Positions 56,265-64,000 of a stretch of 64,000 nucleotides of DNA are shown piece by piece. Position 1 is the stretch's first letter. Each line of letters opens with the position of its first letter. The stretch covers positions 124,001 through 188,000 of the forward strand of contig JAWPHD010001805.1 in the NCBI GenBank assembly GCA_037043455.1, read 5' to 3'. This stretch comes from Cyrtodaria siliqua (Eukaryota > Mollusca > Bivalvia > Adapedonta > Hiatellidae). Under the pieces are notes generated by a model. That model ran no database searches, had not been told where the DNA came from, and worked only from the letters and a program-made list of their open reading frames with translations. Made by a program: the position numbers and the translations under genes.

Positions 56265-57500
56265 AACTCGCTGCATGTTTAGTGGGTTGACCTATTTACA
56301 GTTCTGCACAATGCTTTCCTCTTTGATTGTGCGATGACCGGATAGAGTGTGGACCCAATAATGATGTCTCCCTAAATACTGAAAGGACGATAACGTTTGA
56401 TGTTTGTCTTTAATCTTGTCTTGTCGTACCCTAAATGGCTTATTCTCTTATTTATCTGGCTTCTGCCAAATCACCGAGTACTTGTTTTGCTTGCTGTCTA
56501 TGGTTTTATTTTTCATATTCATATTTGCATGTTCATCGTTGTGCTATACGTTAATTGAAAATAGTCTGATATGTGTATCTCTTGTTTGTGTTTGTTGCTT
56601 CCAATGGATCCCCTTTTCAGTATTTATCATATTACTTATCAATATTGCCTAGTTTTTAGATGATATAGCCTGGCGGGAATTTCTTTATTACGGTGTCCCG
56701 TTTTATTGGGATGATAATCGGGTAAGAGTGAGATTTGGTTTGGGGTGATAATCGTGTTAGAGTGAGGTTTGTTTTGGGATGATAATCGGGTAAGAGTGAG
56801 GTTTGATTTGAGATGATAATCGGGTAAGAGTGAGGTTTAGTTTGGGATTATAATCGGGTAAGAGTGAGGCTGGGTTTAGGAAGATAATCGGGTAAGAGTG
56901 AGGCTGGGTTTGGGATGATAATCGGGTAAGAGTGAGGCTGGGTTTGGGATGATAATCGGGTAAGAGTGAGGTTTGGTTGGGGATGATAATCGGGTAAGAG
57001 TAAGGTTTGGTTGGGGATGATAATCGGGTAAGAGTGAAGTTTGGTTCGAGATGATAATCGGGTAAGAGTGAGGTTTGGTTTGGAATAATAATCGGGTAAG
57101 AGTGAGGTTTGGTTTGAGATGATAATCGGGTAAGAGTGAGGTTTGATTTGGGATGATAATCGGGTAAAAGTGAGGCTGGATTTCGGATGATAATCGGGAA
57201 AGAGTGAGGTTTGGTTTGGGATGATAATCGGGTAAGAATGAGCTTTAGTTTGGGATGATAATCGGGTAAGAGTGAGGCTGGGTTTGGGATGATAATCGGG
57301 TAAAAGTGAGGTTTGATTTGGGATGGTAATCGGGTAAGAGTGTGGTTTAAACACCCAGTGACCTTTTCGGCACTGAACGTTCCAAAGCGGTAACCCTATC
57401 TTCTTCTCTTTCACGTTTGTGGTGACACATGCTTGGTTTGTTATTTTTTTATTTTTTTTGAATGCGTGTTTTGGTGACTGTGTTCAGTTTTAATGATAGA
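56265..57500 (+). repeat. R1 with 5' extension and about 19-copy 34 bp minisatellite
   Basis: The 5' extension (GCTGCATGTTTAGTGGGTTG, ATGTCTCCCTAAATACTG, GGCTTCTGCCAAATCACCG) leads to the R1 core start (GGCGGGAATTTCTTTATT, GTCCCGTTTTATTGGGATGA). From about 56707 to 57340 the unit GATGATAATCGGGTAAGAGT then GAGGTTTGGTTTGG repeats about 19 times. The core then resumes with GTGGTTTAAACACCCAGTG. The 188-codon minus-strand ORF translates the array (SYPIIIPNQTSLLPDYH-type repeats) and is not a gene. Confidence 0.85.
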
Positions 57501-57890
57501 TTTCATGGTGTACTTTCATGCATACTTTCACGTTAATATTAGTATTGTTGAGAAGAGTAAATAATTATGATATTGGATAAGGCGGATATTTTAAAAACAT
57601 ATATTTCTAGAAAAGATATAGTCTTAACAATAATTTTGTCAACGTTTTTTGATAAACTTGCTCTTAAACTTTATTTGAATTGACTTATATAGTGACCTTG
57701 CCGAACATGTATCAATAGGCTATACAATTTGCCACGTCGAAATAAATTGTCAGACGTTCGAAAACAAATCCGATGTTTTAGTTCACGAGCGCCAATTTAG
57801 GCACTTTCAGCAACCGAACAAATACAGTAGGTCAATTTGAATATACATCAATCATTATAAAAATCCACTTCTTTTGTCCATTATTTTCAG
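57501..57890. other. AT-rich spacer after minisatellite R1
   Basis: Nothing was recognised apart from a strong pyrimidine tract and AG (CTTTTGTCCATTATTTTCAG) at its right end. Confidence 0.35.
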
Positions 57891-57957
57891 ACAGCCGAAT
57901 CGAAGGAAATGTACAAGTACATTGCTATAATGTGAAAAATGTCAGATTTCACAAACC
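57891..57957 (+). CDS. Candidate internal exon, phase-compatible with 41477 exon
   Basis: The acceptor CTTTTGTCCATTATTTTCAG is strong and the donor CC|GTAGGT acceptable. Entering at phase 1, the 67 nt read (D)SRIEGNVQVHCYNVKNVRF then HKP. The composition is protein-like and one Cys is present. It would follow the signal-peptide exon at 41477-41582 in frame, across a 16 kb repeat-filled intron. In the alternative phase 0 it reads TAESKEMYKYIAIM then a stop and could be a terminal exon. No family is recognised. Confidence 0.25.
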
Positions 57958-58859
57958 GTAGGTCCTGGAGTTATTGTATTCACACATCAGGCCGTAGCTT
58001 CTTTTTTTTCCTTTTTTTTTTAGGGATGAATGGGGGAACACGGTTAAAGTATTTGTGACTTATATTGATAAAGTGCTTTAATATATTGATATATGAATAG
58101 GTGCATGCTTTAAGTTTACACTAAATAATTGATGAAATGTGGATTTAATTGCGTTTCAACTGGTCCATTCGAATTTAATATGTTTTATTCTCAGAAACCA
58201 CTAAGCTTTTATTGACATATGTGTTGCATCGACAGTCGAACATGAACTTACTGAAATCAGTAAAATGCATTTTAAAGAAACAGCTACATGTAAATATACA
58301 TGTAATCAGTTGAAAGAAAGGTATGAGATATTATAAAATAACACATATGGCTAAAATACACCTAGATAAATACGAGCATGTTCGAATGATTTTAACAGTG
58401 AATAAGTATTTAAGGCAGAAATGGTTTTGAAATACGACTTCGACAGCGAAAATTCAAAAATCAACACCTTGAAAATACAACTAGTTGTCCTATTGTAAGT
58501 GGATGAATAGTCCTGAGTTTTGCTCAGAATCATTGCTGAAATAGCATGGAACGTCGAGAGCATATTTGCAAATAGTCGCGTAAGCGTAAGATATCGGAAA
58601 TATGACTATAAAATATTATTTATGAACTTCTAATTGATAACACATATGTATTTGTTTAAATATAACGAAGCGCAGATAGCTCTTCAGTGTATCCTGCCTA
58701 TGGTATTATGTAGGAAATGCTATCAAATAGAAATATAGGTACCTCATTAAAGTTATAATGCACAACAGTACCATACTAACGCATGACAACTTTATAAGAC
58801 CATATAAGAATAAAGTTATGCTAATGCCTATCTTATGCTATGGATCTGAAATGAGAGTT
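57958..58859. other. AT-rich spacer, nothing assigned
   Basis: A poly-T stretch ending in AG at 58000-58022 precedes GGATGAATGGGGGAACACG without an open exon. No repeat family was recognised. Confidence 0.35.
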
Positions 58860-58990
58860 ATACTGTCTTGTCAATTTGGACGCCGAAAACGAAACAAACT
58901 TAGGCTGTGTACACAAGATAACCAATAGGCCGTATTGCCTGCTGATCCGTTTCAAGACGGTCAACCTTTCTTCACAACTATATATGTTGT
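58860..58990 (+). repeat. R2 dispersed repeat, single unit
   Basis: TTGTCAATTTGGACGCCG, CAATAGGCCGTATTGCC, TGATCCGTTTCAAGACGG and CTTTCTTCACAACTATATAT follow R2 order, with a link to R1 (CGTTTCAAGACGG). It lacks tandem expansion. Confidence 0.55.
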
Positions 58991-59591
58991 GTATTGTCCG
59001 TTTCATCTAACTGGCTAATTTGATTAAGTGTGTGGTATTTTGCCATTGCGTTTTTTGTACGATAATACAATTTTGCTGTTTCTATGACGTTTATGGTTAA
59101 TATACAAAGGTAAGGAATGATAACGTCTTCTACTTCACTAAAAGCTCTTGCACTTATGTATACGTTGAGACAAAAACCCTTATAACCAAATGTCACTGAA
59201 TATTATTTAAGTATTTCAAGTTATAAATCAGCGTGCTAAAATTACTTACTTATTCAAACCAGTGTAAAGCTTTTTCTGAAAAATAATTTTAACAGTGTTA
59301 TTTTTCGAAGTGATTGCTTTAACCTAGGCTATCAAGTGTGTAGGGGGGAAAACTACACTCATTAATATAGATCTATTTAAGGAACACTGAAAGTGTTTTT
59401 TTTCTCATAAACTGCTAGGCAATGGTATGGCTTGCATGAATAAAATTGTTTATTGACGCATCAATAATCTAGTTTATAAATACAAATGTCTCTAGGGCGG
59501 CCTAACATGTCCGTTCTCCTGTGAAACTATTTTATTTAGAGTTATAACAATTAGGCTAACAGTATTTTCCCAGAGCGGACTCAAAAGCGAA
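58991..59591. other. AT-rich spacer, nothing assigned
   Basis: No supported gene or repeat was seen between the R2 unit and the HP2 element. Confidence 0.35.
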
Positions 59592-59988
59592 TGGAATATA
59601 TAGTTTTATTACATTTCTATGCGTGAAAGATCGGGATTTCTCAGTGCAAGAATATTCATAATCGCTAAATATTAATAACTAACTCAGAACACAATAATAA
59701 CTAACGTTGCTAACTTAGAACACAATAATAACTAACGTTGCGACGTTGAGTCGTGACGTCAACAAAGTGTTGCTGACGTCGACGTCATCCGCCGATAACG
59801 TTCAATAAAGCGAATATGTAATAAATAAATTATTTAACTGCTGGGATCGATTATTGGGTAATCCTTCACTTGATGGTAGACGTGCTTTGTTTTTTCACTC
59901 ACTCGTGTGCGCTCGTTCGTGAAAAGAACCACACGTCTACCACTCGTGAAGGATTTCCCTATAATCAATCACAGCAGTTAAATAATCC
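59592..59988 (-). mobile_element. HP2 element, inverted, copy 3
   Basis: The tail lies on the left in reverse complement: AGATCGGGATTTCTCAGTGC, a doubled ACACAATAATAACTAACGTT, TGACGTCA at 59754-59761 and TGACGTCGACGTCA at 59774-59787. The hairpin follows at about 59831-59985, from TATTTAACTGCTGGGATCGA to its complement CAATCACAGCAGTTAAATAA. It is very close to the 51306 copy but in the opposite orientation. Confidence 0.8.
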
Positions 59989-60699
59989 CTATTAATTATA
60001 GCATGATGAAAATTAACAGTCGAGGTTGTCAAACAATGTCCATGCCTACAAAATATGACTTGCACCAGGAACACATGATTTTACAAAAATATTCATAAAT
60101 CATATTTAAAAAGAATGTTCTCAAAACCTAAAGAGCTGATATCATTTAAGGTGTTCTATCTTATTTCTATTCTAAAAATATGGAGACATTTAAAATGACA
60201 CTTTATAGGTTAACATGATGTTATAGGGTGTACGATGATATTGGTGATATATTACCGCTTTTGTTTGCTGATGATGTTTCCAGTATCTCGGATATAATCG
60301 ATCGCTTGTAGCATCACATTATTTATGTTGAAGAAATACTGAATATGGGATCACTTGGCAGCACCAAACGCAAGCAAGAGAGAAAGGTAGCAGGCCCGAT
60401 TTGACTGAGTCTGTTCATGAGACATAATATAAGGTGCAAAACCTATCAGGCACCCTAGCACCGGCTTAAACGTTATTATTTTTATAAAGACTTTTAACAC
60501 TCAAGTGGTATTCGTATTAATTTCGAACAATCTGGTCAACACACCAAGAACTATTTTTTTCGTAAGATACTTAAGTATAAACGAGCATCATTTGGTTTCA
60601 GTGGAAGTTTGGTCACATGGTATCACTGGACACTTAACATGTCCCTGTAAGTCCTGTAAGTCCAACATAAATTAATGAAGTAGAATCAGTATATAGAAT
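59989..60699. other. AT-rich spacer, nothing assigned
   Basis: GGCACCCTAGCACCGGCTTA at 60450-60470 may be an R1 remnant. GTCCCTGTAAGTCCTGTAAG near 60642 is a short direct repeat. No gene was seen. Confidence 0.35.
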
Positions 60700-60920
60700 T
60701 TCCATTATTAATTAAACGGGATGACCGTAGGGTAAGGGCAGTTTTGGTGCGCCTTAGAGCCTGGTTTAAACCCCCAGCGGCCTTTTTGCCAATGAATATT
60801 CCAAGGCAGTAGCCCTATTGTCAACCCGTTTGTGTTTGTGATGTCACATAACATGCTTTTAAGTAACAGTGAAATTGTTGTTTATTTTAATGAGTGTTTT
60901 GTTTGACTGTTCAAACCTAA
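60700..60920 (+). repeat. R1 dispersed repeat
   Basis: ACGGGATGACCGTAGGGTAA, GCCTTAGAGCCTGGTTTAAA, CCCCCAGCGGCC, ATTCCAAGGCAGTAGCCC, GTTTGTGTTTGTGATGTCAC and TTTTGTTTGACTGTTC are in order. The 5' GATTTCTTTATTTACAC end is missing. Confidence 0.8.
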
Positions 60921-62494
60921 CATTTACTTTATTGTCATCAACAAGCCAGACATATATGTATTGAAGAAGTTTAATTTGTTGATAGTTCTGACAATAACCA
61001 AATCCGTAACTCTGAAACGGCATTGTTATTCCGGAGAATTTCCTTAGGGCAATGCACGACTTGAATTCATGTAAAGAACTTAACAGATACAGAGAATGGA
61101 ATATTATAATAAGCTTTCGTTCGTGTCTAATACAGAGAGGAAATTCCGACACGCTATATATTAACTGTTTTAATCGGAACCAATGCTCTGCCGAAGATGC
61201 GGTTAAAACCATTATTTTTAGTGTCGAATTTGCCCCCATTGGAACCGGATACTCATGATCGACCCTGTTTTTGCATACCACTGACATTGTGTGAAGTTAT
61301 CATCAATCTACATTACGACGTTATGTAACTTTAGGAGTTTACATAAGTGACTGCATATTATTAAACGGATTGGACAAACTGCATTTACCCAAATAATGTA
61401 TTAAAAAGTATGAAAGGTAAAACACGATAAACACAAAAAAAGTTGCACTCTCGGTTTGATTGAGACTGTTCATGAATGATATTGAAAATACTTTCACGCC
61501 ACAAATGTCACAAATGTCAGCCATCCCGAAGATAGTATGCATACATTTTTGACGGTGAACATGGAATCGTCAAGGAGGTATTATCGTACCATTCCTAGCC
61601 ATGGCCAGCGTCATATGTCCAAGTATCTAACAAAATGCTTTGCTCTAACCGAGAAAACAATGGAAGAAATAAATAAAATGGAATTTAGTTTGGAACAGAG
61701 GTTATGAAGCCTGCGTATCACAAATAACAGTCAAAAAACTAAATTAAAAAGCAGACAACATATCCTAAGATTAAATAATACCCAGAACCGTTAAAGCCTA
61801 GAGTAGTGGAACCATCTATTCGAAATTAAAGTAAGAAATAAAAAGGATTTGAGAATGTACCACCGTTATCTGTATATAAATATCGGGCTCAGCGATTTCC
61901 AAAAAACGGAATTAATGTCAGTTCTGACAGACACAGTCACACCTATAAGGTTCTCTTTATCCCATAACCCGCACATTACGTGAACGTTATACTTATTACA
62001 CGGTGTCATTTTCAAAGTGAAATCATTACGTTCATTTTTATTTATTTTTATTTGTTGTTGTTGTGATGTTGTTGATGATGTTTTGCTGTTGTTTTTTTAA
62101 TGGTGTCAGATATGCTTTGCGGCGGTTGTAAAGCATTCTTTGAAAAAAATTAACCTTACTGAGTTAAAATACATTTTATAAAGTAAGATGTTATACAGGA
62201 TAGATATATAGCAATGTCTGATAAACGTACCATACAGTCTCATTATTTTTCGATCACCCCTCGTTCTGTATATCATTAAATTAAATTACCATAAGTTTAA
62301 ATGTTTTACTGTTTATTGTGCACAAAACAGTCCGCCAGTTCTCATTTGCATAATAGTTATGGTGATATTTGAGCACTTCCAGAGCCATCAAGTGATATAT
62401 GCCTTTTACTTCATTTAATATGGTCACCTCGGTCATATACATATTTACATATTGTTTTAAGTTTCAATACCGTGATTCCTTCTACCAAAAGAAG
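60921..62494. other. Spacer with unassigned small ORFs
   Basis: A 48-codon plus-strand ORF at 61561-61707 (MESSRRYYRTIPSHGQRHMS, then ALTEKTMEEINKMEFSL) looks protein-like but has no splice or homology support. A 142-codon minus-strand ORF at 60859-61287 begins within unique sequence and ends in R1, so its C-terminus is repeat. No recognised repeats occur otherwise. Confidence 0.25.
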
Positions 62495-62772
62495 GGTTCT
62501 TTGTTTCTGTGTGTGTTTGTGGTTGACTGTCGTCCTTGAATGCTGCTTATTAACTACTGCGTATCAACGTCTTCCGGATATTGCTACAAAAATGTGTAGG
62601 TAAATATGAAAAATGAGTAGGTAAATATGAAAAATGAGTAGGTAAATAAGAAAAATGAGTAGAAAATAAGTAGTTAAATAAAAAAAATGAGTAGGTAAAT
62701 AAGAAAAATGAGTAGGTAAATAAGAAAAATGAGTAGGTAAATAAGAAAAATGAGTAGCTAAATAAGAAAACG
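62495..62772. repeat. R1 tail fragment plus 21 bp minisatellite
   Basis: GGTTCTTTGTTTCTGTGTGT then GGTTGACTGTCGTCCTTGAA (62495-62541) is an isolated R1 tail. At about 62588-62770 the unit AAAAATGAGTAGGTAAATA repeats eight to nine times with a 21 bp period. Minus-strand ORFs with SYLPTHF repeats result from the multiple-of-three period and are not genes. Confidence 0.8.
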
Positions 62773-64000
62773 GACGACGCATGAACACAACAAAGGTAAT
62801 ATTTCTTCTCTTTCCTACCATTTATCTTTATCTGCTGCCTGAAACAATTAGTTGGCAGATGGATAACACTTATACTATTGTATTGCACTATCCCAAATGT
62901 GGATTGCATTTCGTATATTTTAAAATTTCATGAGAAAACTCGGCCTAATCACTGCATATTTTGTTATCAGCGAGCTGATTTCGAGAATAACTGGGTTATT
63001 TGGGATTCAGACACGAAATTTAAACGATACGAAGTAATTGTATGTCATAAACACCACTTCTATACCAGTGACAGTTACTTGACTTTTTATTATTCCGCGC
63101 AATTTACAGAAGTTTTTCGAGGCCGGTGGACTGCAACGTGTTAATCGCAGTACTGCGACTTGCAAACTACTGTATTTTAAGTGTACTGCAACTTGTTCAA
63201 CCACGTAGAGCCCTATTGTCGTTCACGATCAGAATCATGTGGGTATTATTGTTAACGAGAACTTTTATATGTGCATTATCGTTCAAAAGTCAAATTCAAA
63301 TGTATACTGAATCAACTGTATCAAGTTATGACCCGCATATTCAGTGCATTTTTCTACTTCTTACAAACACAAAGGAGGAATAATAGGATTTGAATTGTTG
63401 GTGGCGGATTGCCATATATTAAGAACATGGTACGTTTCACCCATATTGGGGAATGCATCCCCGCACCCCACGCCACCACGCCAGATTTTTTTTTACATAT
63501 TTTTGTGTTGTTTTGGTTTTTGGTCCATTCAAAGACATATAGCTATGTACCAAGCCAAGCCACTCAAAACCCGATTTTTTTCTTACTTTTTTTTTTTAAA
63601 CTTCTGTGTTGTTTTGGTCAATTCAAACACATATAGATATGTTCCCCTATACCCCACACCCCACACCTGTAAGTCGATTTATTTTTTATCCGATCTTTAA
63701 CTCCCAAGACCACTCCACCACACCTCAACCCACCCCACACCTGAAACATTTTATCTTATTTTGTATCTTGCATAAATTAATGTTCAGATGTATCGATGGG
63801 GATTTTAACACTTTTTATCACATAACGTCCCTTGTTAGCAGTGTCGAACACCCATTTAATATTCTATTGTATGACACACGTGTAATACAACCTGGAACGA
63901 TTTTGATTGGTTGAGTTAAACCTGTAACACTACGCAAGTTTATTAACTGAAACTATTTTATTTATTGCAAATTCACCCAGATCTGAGTCATAAACTTATT
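62773..64000. other. Window end: low-complexity repeats, no gene called
   Basis: An 88-codon ORF at 62878-63144 contains RADFENNWVIWDSDTKFKRY after an acceptor-like TGTTATCAG, and no family is recognised. Around 63460-63700 a unit of about 110 bp (CCGATTTTTTT, TGTTGTTTTGGT, CACATATAGxTATGT, CCCCACACCCCACACC) repeats twice imperfectly. Plus ORFs there are repeat translations. Confidence 0.35.

Noticed and set aside
56848..57414. 188-codon minus-strand ORF, the longest in the window
   Set aside because: It is the translation of the 34 bp minisatellite. Three units equal 34 codons, so the frame stays open without selection.
62550..62909. 119- and 85-codon minus-strand ORFs with SYLPTHF repeats
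   Set aside because: They are translations of a 21 bp minisatellite, a period divisible by three.

Overview
The window looks like repeat-rich, AT-rich non-coding DNA from a metazoan nuclear genome. The best guess is a bivalve mollusc or another lophotrochozoan. The reasons are tRNA-derived SINE fragments of a type I know from mollusc genomes, many small palindromic and terminal-inverted-repeat (TIR) elements, a 5'-truncated LINE tail, eukaryotic splice-site patterns, and no dense ORFs. There is no bacterial operon, rRNA gene, CRISPR array or convincing functional tRNA gene. The family and species calls rest on recognition by eye, without any search.

Layout. From 0.4 to 37.7 kb the window is an array of an ancient duplicated unit of about 9 kb. 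Copy A is 381-16530, interrupted by an A-only block at 7374-14455. Copy B is 16641-25432. After about 4.4 kb of other DNA comes a rearranged pair: C1 (29868-33490, the second half of the unit) joined to D (33494-37742, the first half). Comparing the copies gives empty sites, so several insertions and deletions can be read to within a few bases. From 37.8 to 64 kb the DNA is a mosaic of palindromic elements, minisatellites, a smaller tandem duplication (52467-54660) and scattered copies of the same repeats.

The dominant repeat, called R1 here, has at least 18 full or partial copies on both strands. Its core is about 255 bp, can sit head to tail, and may carry a 5' extension of about 300 bp. 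A divergent relative, R2, occurs about five times. Both have expanded locally into minisatellites from different internal segments: 5 x 101 bp at 47.6 kb, about 19 x 34 bp at 56.7 kb and 4 x 31 bp at 39.8 kb.

Genes. No full gene can be called with confidence. The best candidates are short exons with matching splice signals. Three lie at 8683-12039 inside the A-only block, in compatible phases and ending at a stop. A signal-peptide-like first exon is at 41477-41582, with a phase-compatible but distant partner at 57891-57957. Another lies at 16222-16345. A decayed ORF fragment interrupted by a Tc1/mariner-like MITE is at 44.4-44.8 kb. Most long ORFs simply translate repeats.

The most interesting material is: (1) a 7.1 kb A-only block that seems to carry exons; (2) related long-hairpin elements, some with conserved tails holding TGACGTCA (CRE-type) palindromes; (3) R1/R2 acting as seeds for minisatellites; and (4) a set of paralogous copies that records insertions and deletions.
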